Position numbers and translations under genes: made by a program
Assembly (NCBI GenBank): GCA_034509495.1
Contig: CM067512.1
Span: forward strand, 2,685,073 to 2,749,072
Length of the DNA: 64,000 nucleotides
Source of the DNA: Acestrorhynchus altus
Lineage: Eukaryota; Chordata; Actinopteri; Characiformes; Acestrorhynchidae
Reading direction: 5' to 3'
The notes under the pieces: generated by a model
What the model saw: the letters and a program-made list of their open reading frames with translations, nothing else
The model's database searches: none
Told to the model about the DNA's origin: nothing
Part shown: positions 37,571-49,220 of the stretch, one piece after another
Layout of the letters: the number at the start of each line of letters is the position of its first letter
Position numbering within the stretch: the first letter of the stretch is position 1

Positions 37571-37616
37571 GGGGGGGTTTCCTTATGAACACTCTAGAGC
37601 AAAATAAGTATTGGAA

Positions 37617-37638
37617 GCCCCGCCCCTTTACTGACTCA
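37617..37638. promoter_or_regulatory. GC box and AP-1 site near exon 1
   Basis: gccccgcccc at 37617-37626 fits an Sp1/KLF GC box. tgactca at 37632-37638 is a perfect AP-1 core. They lie 60-250 bp upstream of the putative pcdh1 first-exon body. No TATA box is evident. Use of the sites is inferred. Confidence 0.4.
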
Positions 37639-37699
37639 CAGAGAGGGAGTGTGTGAGGGAGAGAGAGAGAGAGAGAGTGTGTGAGAGAGGAGGGTGAGA

Positions 37700-37868
37700 G
37701 AGTGTCAGTCTCGCAGCAGCAGCAGCGCAGAGTCGGGGAGTCTGAGCGCAGAGAGGAGCGGCGCTCTGCGCGGGGAGAGGACCAGCCGCTCCGCACACAC
37801 ACACACACACGGGGACGGACGGAGGCGCGCGCGGAGAGAGCGGGGCAACCTGCCCGGACTTACTGAAG
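37700..37868 (+). other. pcdh1: Putative pcdh1 non-coding exon 1
   Basis: This is the only strongly CpG-rich segment upstream of the coding exons (about 19 CpG in roughly 150 bp, 37708-37855). It has no ATG between 37588 and 37868. It ends in ctgaag followed by gtatac, a usable splice donor with GT at 37869-37870. Joined to the acceptor at 54560, the next ATG in the transcript is the pcdh1 start at 54574. Family knowledge: PCDH1 has a non-coding first exon. The 5' end is not visible, and the donor lacks the preferred G at +5, so the call is moderate. Confidence 0.5.
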
Positions 37869-38173
37869 GTATACACACACACTCTGTACATGTAGATACA
37901 CACACACTCCTTACACTGTAGTGTATGTCTCTACACACTATATATTAAATATATACAATACAGAGTACTGTATCCTGTGCTTTACACACACACACACACA
38001 CACATATATACATATACATAAGCAGCAGTACATACACACAGTAGTGACGTGTGCATTAGTATACACACACCATTGACTGCCACTTGCGACACTGCATGGA
38101 CTTTATTACCTGTGTGTGTGTGTGTGTGTGTGTGTGTAGCTCGGACAGGTGCAGCAGGAACACCTTGATCTAG

Positions 38174-38224
<51 letters not shown>

Positions 38225-38336
38225 TTGTTAAAGCATAAACGAAAATGATGTCATTCTTTATGTTTGCATTATCATCATAGCTGTGTGTGTGTGTTGTCAG
38301 TAATGCTGCTGTTTTTTCGTATTTGAGCACCTGTTG

Positions 38337-38370
<34 letters not shown>

Positions 38371-38541
38371 TGCTGGAGGATCGGAGGAAAGAACAGCAGC
38401 GCTGACTGCTGGCTGTGTGTGTGTTTGAGTGTGTGTGTGTGTGTGTGTGGATACATGGTGCATGGACAAGGATATATGAGTTGTATCATGAGACATTTTA
38501 AATGATTACCACATATGTGTGTGTGTGTGTGTGTGTGTGTG
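37869..38541. repeat. Start of intron 1, alternating CA/GT tracts
   Basis: (CA)n and (GT)n tracts alternate: 37984-38003, 38111-38137 (GT), 38176-38220 (CA), 38338-38367 (GT), 38430-38448 and 38517-38541. The facing GT/CA pair at 38111 and 38176 is about 40 bp apart and self-complementary. Minus-strand frames of Thr/His or Cys/Val repeats are artefacts. Confidence 0.85.
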
Positions 38542-40684
38542 TTTATTTAAACACATAACAAGAATGAGTGTGTGTGAGTGTGTGCCGTGGAATCTGGTCG
38601 AGCCGGATAGTCCTGTTCTCCTCCTCCTCCTTCTTCTTGTCCTCGGGTTCACAGCTGACTCTCTTGTTTGACAGGTTTCCATGTTTCGCTGTCAGATCTA
38701 ATAATATTTATGATTATTCATTATTATTAACAGCTTTATTATTAGTATTATTGTTATTATCATCATACAGCACATCACCTTCACGTCCCCTCCTTCATCC
38801 CCTGTCCTGTGCACTCTTCCTCCCTGAGTCTCTCTCTGCTTCGTATCCCTTTTAAATGACTAAATATGCATGTGCTAATTGAATATGAATATGCAAATGA
38901 GGGACTCTAAGTACCCTGCGCTCTCCGCCGCCTCCCCGTGTCCCGCTGAATTGCTCTTGTTCCTCCATTTGTTCCTTCATCAGTGCCGTATTCACTTCCC
39001 GCTGCAGTTCTGTGGGATATCTGGGAGCGGGTTTCTCTCGCAGTACAGACAGTGATGCACGCTCCAACGGCACATTTGAATAAGTAGCTCCTGCTTTATC
39101 TGCTGTTCCTTCTCCACACGTCTCCTGGAAGGAGGCAGTGGAGCGGCAGGCGTGCAGCTCCACTAACGACGAATTATTACGAACGAGCAGCTCGGTGAGC
39201 TCGATCCGTGAGCTTCTCCAGATCTCCGGATCCCTGAGCTTCTCCATGGCCCCGCAGCTCTGCGTCGTTTCCAGCCTGCATCCCCTCCGCTGCCTCCGGG
39301 GTGTGTGGGGTCAGCGGGGTTAAAAGGGGTTGAGGAGCGTGCAGAGATACTCGGAGGATATGTTGGTGTACACCTTCAGTGTGGGGATTTCAAAGGGTGG
39401 ATCCAGGTTCATCACACCTTTTTGACTGGGAACGGGAAGTCTGACCACGTTCCTCAGCGCTGACGGGCTCTCAGGCTGAAGAACAGCTCTGGGATGTAAT
39501 CAGATGGATCAGAGGAGAATGCCTGAGCTGATGGGTGTAGATGAATGTCATTGGAAGAACCTGGGCAGCGGTGTGGTGAAGTCAAGGTGAAGCCAAACCC
39601 ACTTAATAGCGCTGGTTTCGTCGATGGTGCTGTCGGTTGTAATTGGCGAGGAGTTTTTAACGATGAGGCCTGAGTCCAGAAGTTGGACGAAAGCAGGCTT
39701 CATTGGACGTGAGAAGTGTCCTCTGTTGTCAGCTGTGGTGCGGATGTTGCTGTGGGTGTTGTTGCGGGTGTTTTTGCTGTTCTCGTCTCGTTTTTTTCGT
39801 TGTTTTCGTGCCTTTAATTCCACGGCTTTTGTTTGCGAATCGGAACCTGCTGTTCTGTGCACAGATCATTTGCAGTCAGATTGCGTCCCCACCCCTCTTA
39901 TCTCTTATTATAAGCGAAGCATATTGCCATCTGTGTGGCTGCGATAATCTCTGCTTGCTTTTTTGCTTTTTGTGCTCGCATCGTTTTTTAATCTCCCTCA
40001 AACAATTCCGGAGGAAGAGAAACAGATTTTCTTGCGTGATCGCCCTTATAACCGCTGTTACTCTGCAGCTGTAACGTGTCGCCATTCCTTTCTTCTGCTA
40101 CTACGTCTGCTATCAACCCCTCGTCAAGGGTTCCTCACCGCAGGCGGCGGGTCAGTGCAGAACCCGACGAACCGTCAGATTGCTCAAGCGTCTCGGGTCA
40201 TCGCCCGGTTCTTCAGATGCAAGGAACAGGGAACCTCTCGTGGATGCTTCCTTAAGTGAAGCTGACCAATGAGGAAGGATCCTATCTAGAACCCTACCTT
40301 TCCACCCACAGTGAGCCTTTGCGTGTGGCCTGGGTTTAAGAAGTCGCGGGTAAATGTGTGACTCACTTTACGACTTCGTTAATCTAAGAGCGAGTCTCGC
40401 AGTGGGTTGCGGCGTCTAGACTCGTCTAGTCTCAGCCAGCGTGAGTGTGTGTCCTGTGACCGGCCGGCCCCTGCGCTCTGAATGACTGGACAGACTAATC
40501 TGGCTCCACAAAGGCTGCTGAATGAAATAATTAAAGTAATCCTCTGCGCCTGGTGGGGGTGGTGGGGGGTGGATGGAGGGGAGGGAGGCTGGCTGGAAAA
40601 AGGGGGCCCATTCTGAATGGGTCAGTGAGTGTGATGAGGCCAGTTTAGCCCGAACAAAAGTGAGTATGTGTTGGGGTTTGGCCT
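38542..40684. other. Intron 1, non-repetitive block
   Basis: Mostly unique sequence, with an octamer atgcaaat at 38891-38898 beside taattg, a GC-rich stretch 38918-39320 and no transposon I recognise. Several frames of 90-130 codons occur on both strands (for example 38852-39247 minus, 39548-39862 minus, 39703-40074 plus), none with a domain I know. It is a reasonable place to look for an enhancer. Confidence 0.4.
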
Positions 40685-40910
40685 GGGCGGTCCGGTCCTG
40701 TCCAGCCTGCTGCTGGTGTGTACTGGTTTATTACTTTATTAGTTTAGTGCTTTATTGCTTTGTTTGGACTCCTATTAGCCTGACGGCGGCTGCTGTTTCT
40801 GGAGGTCGGGGGGCATTAGTATTAAAACACACGTCAGGGTCGTAAGAAAGAGCCCGTGCACTTAAACGGAGACCATAGAGGGGATTGGAAAGAGTGGACC
40901 GGCCAGATTT
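40685..40910. repeat. Dispersed repeat D, copy 1
   Basis: Blocks ccggtcctgtccagcctgct, then aaaacacacgtcagggtcgt and gaaagagcccgtgcacttaa recur in the copies at 40994 and 42395. The family is not recognised. Confidence 0.55.
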
Positions 40911-40993
40911 CTGGTGTGTGTTTTATTTAGTTATATATTATTATTATTTTTTTTTTTAAATATTAAAACAGCCTTTTTAATGAATCATTTTTG

Positions 40994-41135
40994 TTTGTGA
41001 TGCCACAAAAACACACTCATGTACAGCTGCATATGTTGGCCTGTCCAGTCTGCTGCTGGGGGGACGCATGAAAACACACCTCAGGGTTGTGAGAAAGGCT
41101 TTGTGCCTCTTGAATGGTGACCTCAGAGTGAAAAG
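40994..41135. repeat. Dispersed repeat D, copy 2
   Basis: Carries tgtgatgccacaaaaacaca, ctgtccagtctgctgctggg, aaaacacacctcagggttgt and gagaaaggctttgtgcctct. Same order of blocks as the other copies. Confidence 0.6.
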
Positions 41136-42256
41136 GAGTGCAGAAGCCTAATCCTGCTGGTGATCAAGTGAATAAATGTATAAAACCCACACTTATATAA
41201 ATCACAATTTCAATTTTAAAGCAAGTGCTGTAGGTTACAGTTTTTTTTATTGATTTAATTAATTCATTCATTCGTAAGATTTTTTGCAACTAGGCAGCAA
41301 AAAACAGCAGCATTTTTTTTAACAAAGCAATCGTGTCACGTTGCAAAAGACCTACAGATCTACAGGTGCCTCTTCGGCTGGTTCCTGGGGCTAAAATAAG
41401 CAGCTGGTTGATGGATGAGCTTTTTCATTCCACACAGAACAGAACGTCTCCCATTTGCATGACTTTTACTAGAAATTACAGCTGATGATTATGAACAGGA
41501 CTGGTTGGGCTGCTCAGGTGCAGCTCAGAACATCCAGAATGTGGAGCGGAACCGAATAACCACGGCCGACACGAATAGCAGTTACATTTACGTTGAGGTA
41601 ATAAAGAGCATTTAAACTCTATTAGCTTGAATGGAAATGAATTGTGTGATTAAACGAGCTGCTTTTGTTTTCACGCCTAACAGATCACCCCCCACGGACC
41701 GCCGGGCTGGTACGTGGGCCGGGCCGCGTGTGTCATCTCGGGGCCCTTTTTGATATTGCTTACGTAATAAATGTGCAAGATGAGTGAGGACTGAAAGCCG
41801 TGTCATATCAGAGAGAGAGAGAGAGAGAGACAGAGAGAGAGACAGAGTGAGTGAGGGAGAGAGAGGCCTGTATGCCACCATTGGCACACATTATATAACA
41901 CACAGACACAATGGGACAGCGTTTGTAATGTAAAAAGCGTGTAATGCACTCCATAGGCTGGTGTGAGTGTGTGTGACTGTAGGTGAGTGTGGGTGTGACG
42001 GTGTGAACATCTAAATGTTCTTTTCTGCTCCTCTGGTTAATGTGTTTTATATGCAGTAGTAATGTGAGTTATGCAACAACAAGAGCAGCCAGAACAGAAG
42101 CGCGTAGTGAGTCGGGTGTATGGGGGGGGGGGTGCCTCTGCCAGCTCGTTATATTCATGCTGGCATATTTAAAAATATCAAACTATAAAAATAGGCTAAA
42201 AATAAACTATATGTTGTTTTTTTATGACTGCAAAACACAAATGGAGACAGTCTCAC

Positions 42257-42302
<46 letters not shown>

Positions 42303-42394
42303 TAAAGGTTACAAATAAAGTCCCCATACTGTGAACCATTGTAGGATAGTTAATACTGACTCATTAAATTGCAAAAACTGTTTTGAATGAATAA
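41136..42394. other. Intron 1, no gene seen
   Basis: Unique sequence with a (GA)n tract at about 41812-41830, a G-run near 42122 and an (AAT)n tract at 42258-42300. Nothing coding. Confidence 0.45.
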
Positions 42395-42540
42395 TTTTTG
42401 TGATGTCACAAAGACGTACTCATTTGCATAATATCTACCTGCCTTTTCAGCCTGTTCTTGGGGCCCATTCTCCTTAAAACACACATCGGGGGTCTCAGAA
42501 AGACCCTGTTCCTCTCAAACGGTGACACAAGAGTGGATTA
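42395..42540. repeat. Dispersed repeat D, copy 3
   Basis: Carries tttgtgatgtcacaaagacg, ttttcagcctgttcttgggg, taaaacacacatcgggggtc and gaaagaccctgttcctctca. A further tgtgatgtcacaca stub lies at about 42711. Confidence 0.6.
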
Positions 42541-44763
42541 AAAATAGTGTTAAACCATTTCCACTGGTCTGTTCTCGAGTGTAACTATTTAAATATGCAA
42601 ATTTAACGTGTTATAATAGTATCGTAGGACTTTTATTATATATTTATATTTTATTTTTGTAAATGTTGCCATTAAAGTGCAAAACACTCCTGTTTTGAAG
42701 GAGCCGCTTTTGTGATGTCACACATTTACATACCGTGTACTCGACTGTTTGATTTAGTGGCGCAGCCTTGACTGGTTGTAGATTGAGACCTAAAACAAGA
42801 CAGCCAATCCCAATGGAGCTGATTTGCATAAACAGCATGAACAGATGGTTTTCTTCTCTTTTTTTTTTTTGTTGTTTTCACATAGAACTCCTTGTAATCC
42901 AGCCCCATCCTATGCCTGCATCCTAAAAACTAAGAAACACATCAAAGCATCAGATGAAAGAGAGAAGAGAGAGTTTGGATGTTCCTTTGGTTCGTGTGTT
43001 AAGAATTCGAGGCAGGGAGGGTGGGCAAGGACCCGTGTACCAGGGTCCTGTGCGTTTGGAGGGCCCTGCAAGTGAATGGAGTGAAAACAAATGGACCCCC
43101 CCCCCCCCACGCCTCCACCCCCCACGGTCAGGCAAGCGGGTTTATCACGGAGAGATCCCACCCACCCACCCCAAAGTCAAACGTACGGATGAAGAGACCC
43201 CTGAGGGTCCTGGGGAAACATCTGCATCTGCATCCAATTTCTCAAGATCCTCCCAGGGTTTTTCGTCGCTGTTGAGCAAATGAAGTTCAGGGTCCATGGG
43301 AAAATGCAGCTACCACCTCCCAGAAGGTGTAGACTATTGGACAGTCTCACAATACATGCAGAAAAGTCCCCAAAGTCCCAATCGAACAGAGCGTCCAGTA
43401 GGGGTCAGAGCTCAAACCCTATTAGAGGTCTAATCCTCTGAGGTTGAATTCCTGATGGATATATTGGTGATGGTCCGAAAGACATTAGTCCATGTTGTTC
43501 TCCAGCTCATTTGCCAAACCCACTGTTCCACAGATCATAGAACTTAGTACAAGTATTAGACACTGTTCTTTTACAAGCTTCATTGATCCAGTTAATTACG
43601 TGATGATCTTTGAAGCCTGAACCCCGAACAGTATTTCAGCGCTGATTGAAGTCTGCTTGGTAACCCGTAATGAGCAACTAGGTCCTATTGTGGCCCTTTT
43701 TTGTCACACAATCCGTTTAAACGGTGGAAATTTACGAAATAATCATGAATTGCTCATTTTTTACAGGTTCATCATGTCAAATTCAGCCTGGTTCCTCTTT
43801 CCCACGCAGTGAAGCAGCCTCTCACACCGTCACGTTACACGTTAACCTGAGACAGGTGCACTTACCCCGCCAAGTCAATCATTGTCCAGCCTGCTGGACA
43901 GACTTGGCTCCAGTGGGTCGTAAACGTCACCTCTTTTATTTAAGCCCCTTATTATTGGCCATCAGCGGACACACATCACTCAGGGAGGAGAGGGAGGGAC
44001 TTGGACAGGTGTAACCATGACGACGACTGTCCGTTACTGAGGCACGCTGTGGCCACGGCAAAGTGGACCCAAGCTGAGCGCTCGAACTGCTACATTTAAA
44101 ACCACCTTCTTCAAAAGGTCACTTCAAATCAAGGCCTTTAACATCACGCTCTTAAGATTTCATCCTAATAATTTTGGAGCTTTTCTGCTGGTTCCTTCCC
44201 AGACGAGAGTGCGCACGGTGTGAAGGACGGCTGTGGTTCTTAAAGCTGCAGTAAAATAACGAATAAACGTGCTTTTAAAGCACCATATTGAGATTATAAT
44301 GCTGTGTATTGTGATCTGTAGTGTTTACAGTATAAATCCACGCTTAAAGGATTAGTTCAGCCATGCATGCTAATATTAATCGTTGCTGACAGTGAATGGG
44401 AGTCATTGGGGACCAGTTTGCATGTCAAACTGGTAACCATTGATTTCCATTTACTGTCAGCAGCATTGGCATTGGTTTTATAGTTGTTGTTTTTTTTCAT
44501 TTTACTGCCTTGTTTCAGCTCAGTTTTACCAGAAAATGCAAAATGCATTATGGACATTCAGTGGACATCATTTTAAGATGCACCCTTTGCTGACACAGAT
44601 GTGCAAACGCACACACAGCTTATCTAGTGCCTTTATTATTTATATTTATATTATATTGTGATATTTTGATTGATTAAAATGCATTAAAAGTCCCATACTG
44701 AGTACATTTATTCAAATTCAGTATAAAGGGTTCTGCAATATATAGTTCTGGATATATATTAAA
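42541..44763. other. Intron 1, no gene seen
   Basis: Contains a T-run near 42862, a C-run near 43098 and non-repetitive sequence. The stretch 43190-43560 reads like an old interspersed repeat, but I cannot assign it. The 109-codon frame at 42954-43283 has no domain. Confidence 0.4.
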
Positions 44764-44921
44764 CAGCAATCAAATCCTCACAGCAATGTTCAGGGAATCT
44801 AGTAGCGGACAGTAGAGACAGTCGCTCCAACAAAAGCAGGGTCAGCACTTTTTAATACCATCGATTTCAGAAGAAACGAAGGTTAATGAACATGTGTCCC
44901 GATACTTTTGGCTATATAGTA
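44764..44921 (-). mobile_element. MITE family M, end half (minus)
   Basis: Carries caatcaaatcctcacagcaa, gacagtcgctccaacaaaag, catcgatttcagaagaaacg and gtcccgatacttttggctat, the inverted left half of family M. Confidence 0.7.
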
Positions 44922-45139
44922 TATATTGTGGCCCCAGACACCCACATTGCTTGGAAAACCGTCTGTTACCATGGTGCACAGTCGCCACGGTGGTCCGGCC
45001 ACAGTCTGACCCTTTGAACGCTGTCGTGCTTTTGTGTTTCACATGAATCACCTCAGGACTGCTGGTGCGGCTCTTTCCCTCCCTCGCCTTCCCGTCTTCC
45101 GTTTCTCCTCTTTCTCCCTCTTTTCCTGCTCCGCATCAG

Positions 45140-45189
<50 letters not shown>

Positions 45190-45471
45190 ATTGTTTTGCA
45201 TGTAGTTATTCCTTGTGTATTCAGTACCTGCCTCAGCACTGTGCTTGCAGATGTGGACTTGAAAAGACTAAAGGGTCCTTTGGTGGCTTTTCAGTCTAAT
45301 CTCTCTGTGCTGCGTCTGTAGCGTACGGTCAATTACCACGGACAGTAACGGTGACCCGTGCTCCTCTTCTTAGAAATGAACAGAAAATCAACTGACTGGA
45401 ATTACACCTATAATAGAAAACCATGGTCAGCTGTTCAGCTGTCAATGGGCTTTCTGTCCTTTAACTACACT
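44922..45471. other. Intron 1, no gene seen
   Basis: Unique sequence with a (CT)n tract at 45142-45186. No coding signal. Confidence 0.45.
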
Positions 45472-46165
45472 AGTGGGACTGTATTGGGGTCTGCAGTGTG
45501 GTCTGCAGTGTGGTCTGCAGTGTGGTCTGCAGTGGGGACTGTAGTGGGGTCTGCAGTGGGGACTGCAGTGTGGTCTGCAGTGGGGACTGCAGTGGGGACT
45601 GCAGTGGGGACTGTAGTGGGGTCTGCAGTGGGGACTGTAGTGGGGTCTGCAGTGGGGACTGCAGTGTGGTCTGCAGTGGGGACTGCAGTGTGGTCTGCAG
45701 TGGGGACTGTAGTGGGGTCTGCAGTGGGCACTGTAGTGGCGTCTGCAGTGGGGACTGTAGTGGGGTCTGCAGTGGGGACTGCAGTGTGGTCTGCAGTGGG
45801 GACTGTAGTGGGGACTGTAGTGGGGTCTACAGTGTTTACTCTAGTAGGGATTGCAGTGGGGATTAGTGGGGCAGTAGTTGGGCCTGCAGTGGGGACTGCA
45901 GTGTGGTCTGTAGTGTGGTCTGCAGTGGGGACTGTAGTGAGGACTGCAGTGTGGTCTGCAGTTGGGACTGTAGTGGGGACTGTAGTGGGGACTGCAGTGG
46001 GGACTGCAGTGGGGACTGTAGTGGGGACTGCAGTGTGGTCTGCAGTGGGCACTGTATTGAGGACTAGTGAGACTGTAGTGGGACCTCCATTGGTTACTCT
46101 AGTGAGGACTAGTGGGACTGTAAGATAGGGTCTATGGAGGGGTCTTCAGTGGGGACTGTAGTGCA
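45472..46165. repeat. 12-bp minisatellite rich in ctgcag
   Basis: About 690 bp of units such as ggggactgcagt, gtggtctgcagt and ggggactgtagt. Because the unit is a multiple of three and lacks stops, frames are open on both strands (256 codons plus, 195 codons minus). They give Val/Gly/Thr/Ala repeats on one strand and Thr/Val/Pro repeats on the other. No promoter, splice or start evidence supports expression. Confidence 0.9.
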
Positions 46166-46387
46166 GACTCTTCTCTGTAGTTTCGAGTGTAAGGGGTTAA
46201 AGGAGGGAGAGCCTGGCGGCCGACGGTTGCCGCAGTGACGAGTTTCTGGTTGGGCGTTTTAAAGCCCAGCGCTGAAGACGGAGGAAATCATACTGCAGTT
46301 TTAAAGCATGTCAGCGGGGGAGGCTTCAGAACAGTAATTAGCCTGTTAAATCTGTTAACCTCCCTCAGCGTTAACAACACAAACGCC

Positions 46388-46442
<55 letters not shown>

Positions 46443-46564
46443 GGAGATAAAGGAAGAAGGTAAAGTGATGTACAGGAGCGTGTGTGTAATGAATGAGGAA
46501 GGGAATAAAGTGAGGAAGAGGAGGAGGTGTGTGTAAAGGAAAGAGGACGATGGCAAATGAGTAA
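46166..46564. other. Intron 1, (GT)n tract
   Basis: (GT)24 at 46391-46438 in otherwise unique sequence. No gene. Confidence 0.6.
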
Positions 46565-46872
46565 TACGGACAAAAGTATCGGGACACCTCGTTCCCTGTT
46601 TCTTCTGAAATTAAGGGGATTAAAAAGAGTTGGTTGCGTTTGTTGGAGTAACTGTCTCCACTGTCCTGGGAAGACCCAAACGTTCTGGATGGAGCTCCAT
46701 CATTGCAGAGAACACGGTTCTGCAGGGGGGCTTTGCACCTCTCGAACCTATACTTGGCAATAGACATTACGTTAGTCTTCTCCAGGTAGTCCTGTTCTAT
46801 TGGCAGTGCACTACAAGCAGTGTGTGCATTTGCACATCTGTGTCAGCAATGGTTGCAGCTTAAATTCAGACT
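46565..46872 (+). mobile_element. MITE family M, near full length
   Basis: Runs from tacggacaaaagtatcggga through gtttcttctgaaattaaggg, ggagtaactgtctccactgt, ggatggagctccatcattgc and gtgtgcatttgcacatctgt to gtcagcaatggttgcagctt. The far right terminus is missing. Confidence 0.75.
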
Positions 46873-47254
46873 GGTATGTATGTTACATTAACACACTGGC
46901 TCGGTTTGCTTCTTTGAAGAACCCTATTGAGCAGGTGCTGCTGGTCAGCGGGTTTGGATCCTGTTCTTGTTCTTTGCGGTGTTTAAATAAACACGTTCCC
47001 ACTTAAATTGAGCAATTTTAGAGCCACTTTATATTGTAATAACTTTGTTTATGTAAATACGCTCCACTTTTGGCTGGTGTAATTACACAGGTGTATCTCG
47101 TACCCAGAGCACGTGGCGTCTTGTGTAACTACAAGTGTAACTGGGTTCAACTGGTATTTTAACAGGATGTTTCCAGCTGTGACAAAGCATGTGATCACCT
47201 GCATTATAAGTTTGATCAGTCACACTTAAGTGCAGTTCTAGACTTAAAATTGAG
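46873..47254. other. Intron 1, no gene seen
   Basis: Unique sequence. Nothing was recognised. Confidence 0.4.
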
Positions 47255-47520
47255 GCTTTTCCAAGGGTTCTTCAGTGAAAAACGGTTCCATATGGAACCG
47301 TGAACACTCAAAGAACCCTTTGCATGGATATTGTATATTTCCATATATCCATTATATATTACTGGATAATATAATTTCACATTTGTGGCAAAAGAAGAAC
47401 ACAGTGCTATGTAGCATTCTTTCTAATAAGGTTCTATATAGAATCCTCTACTGTACACTCTCCGTATGTTTGAAGAACCCTTCCACAGACAGAACCCTTC
47501 GTTTTTAAGTGTGTAACTTT
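47255..47520. mobile_element. ggttctatat-type MITE
   Basis: Opens with a local palindrome (ggttccatatggaacc at about 47284) and then has caaagaaccctttgcatgg, aataaggttctatatagaat and tgaagaacccttccacagac. Short, non-coding and palindromic, it resembles a common teleost MITE of the gggttctatatagaaccc type. Weaker copies lie near 16800 and 31520. Confidence 0.5.
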
Positions 47521-48059
47521 AACATCCATAGGGTGCTTACACAACAAATACAGACAGTCCACTTATCCGGATATGGACCTTGGGTCAATATTGAACATGC
47601 AGATATGATCTGTAATTTGCCTGAACCTACATTATTTATGAAAATATAAATAAGCTCAAATCCTCTACAGAGACGCCACTTTGCACATTCTAGAGTATAA
47701 TTACTGTTTAATTACTGAATTTAACAGATATAAAGCATTTAGTAGGACATGCATTAGGACTGTGTATCGGCAAGTACCGGGTGATGCGATATGTATCACG
47801 ATACAGAGGTTACGCTTCAATATATTTCAGTGTTCTGTGATATAGAGCTGGTATGACTAAAAACTCATTTCTTAATATGTTTTAAAAAATAGTGACGTAC
47901 AATGATTACGAAATGGTACCAAAGTTTAATGTAGAAAGTACAACATATCAGTATTTATCTGCAACATCGGAAACTCCAAATAAATATTAACCATTAATTT
48001 TAATGCAAATTTAATTATACATGAAATATATCGATATATAGCCCGGCCCTATTTTGATA
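47521..48059. repeat. AT-rich atatcg-type repeat
   Basis: 47755-48058 carries gcgatatgtatcacgatac, and ends with gaaatatatcgatatatagc then ccggccct. Similar atatatcg/gcccaaccct text occurs at 51960-52260. This is a dispersed repeat type familiar in fish genomes. The first 230 bp are unique. Confidence 0.45.
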
Positions 48060-48301
48060 GTGACGATATATAAAGAAAAATAAAAGTGAATTATTATCCA
48101 ATCAGAACACCTTATTAATCTTCTGTGTTTCTAGGGTCGTTGTCTTGGTGCATGATCCACATTATCTTGAGATTCAGCTCGCAGACTGCTGTACACACTT
48201 ATAAGACACACAAGATAAGATACCTATAAGACATATATAGGGATACGGGAGCAAGACAGGAAATGCAGGACACCTTTCTGCTGAGCTGTTTGAAATGTAA
48301 A
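48060..48301. repeat. 240-bp duplicated segment, copy 1
   Basis: From gtgacgatatataaagaaaa through gggtcgttgtcttggtgcat and gacatatatagggatacggg to gctgtttgaaatgtaaacg, nearly identical to 49231-49461. No flanking direct repeat is visible here. Confidence 0.85.
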
Positions 48302-49220
48302 CGTAGCTGGAGTTTCAGACTGGCTTCTCTTTATTGTAATGGAGATGACCCATCACAGGACACACCCCCAGACGTTTACCCGAAACAGAACCCCAAACAA
48401 GGCCCTCTTTCAGTTGCCGCTGGACATCCAGCGTGGTCGTTTCAATCACAATACAGCCTCGCGCTCTCACCTTTCCACGGGACCGTTCTGAAGCCCATCA
48501 TCATTCACAGATTTACAGCAGGACAAAGCCCCGGCCATTAAATCAGCATGCAGTGTCCGGCCCCATCATAACGGCTCCAAACGGGCCCGAGAAGCCCGCC
48601 CTGTGATTTACAGCGGCCTTCATCGTCCCGCGCCAGGTTAGCTGGGTTTTATTAGAGTGTGTGGAGCAGGGGAGCGCAGGGCAGCGGGGGACGTGCTGCA
48701 TTCTCTGTACTTTATAAGCAGCTGTAACAGAACCGGCTACTGATGAATTTGGATTCACATCGTTTTCACATGAATAAAATATATCACATCAACACGAGCG
48801 TCTCTCAGTTTAGTTACGTTCAGCAGTAATTGTGTTGACGCGCCATATTTTATTCATGTGGAAATGATGGACGAGACTGAATTGAGTGCATTCAGGCCTC
48901 TTTTCAGGGAAGGTGCAAAGAGTGGTCCTGTAAACAAACACAAGCAAACAAACAAACAAGGGGATAATGCAGTGACAGAGCTAATAGGCGTCTTAATAAG
49001 GTTATGCGTGAAGTTCTAATCACGTCTAATTCTGATATCACTAATATCTTGGAATGATGATTCCGGGATCCTAGATTATAAAACTCGTCTCGATATGCTT
49101 GAGAGAAATGACGTAATGTGATGCAAACCTTAAACAAACGTCTATTTTCAACATTTATTGTTATGACTAATATCGTTCTCTGTGTTTCTTCGCTGTCGTG
49201 GCACGAGGACGTGGACGTGG
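48302..49220. other. Intron 1, no gene seen
   Basis: Non-repetitive. 48530-48690 is GC-rich, unique and a possible conserved non-coding element. Frames below 125 codons have no domain. Confidence 0.4.

Noticed and set aside
37681..37866. 61-codon upstream frame within exon 1
   Set aside because: It starts at GTG, not ATG. There is no ATG from 37588 to 37868, so it is not a credible upstream open frame.
45358..46128. 256-codon plus-strand and 195-codon minus-strand frames
   Set aside because: Both come from the stop-free 12-bp repeat. The plus frame's non-repeat start has no domain or signal peptide.
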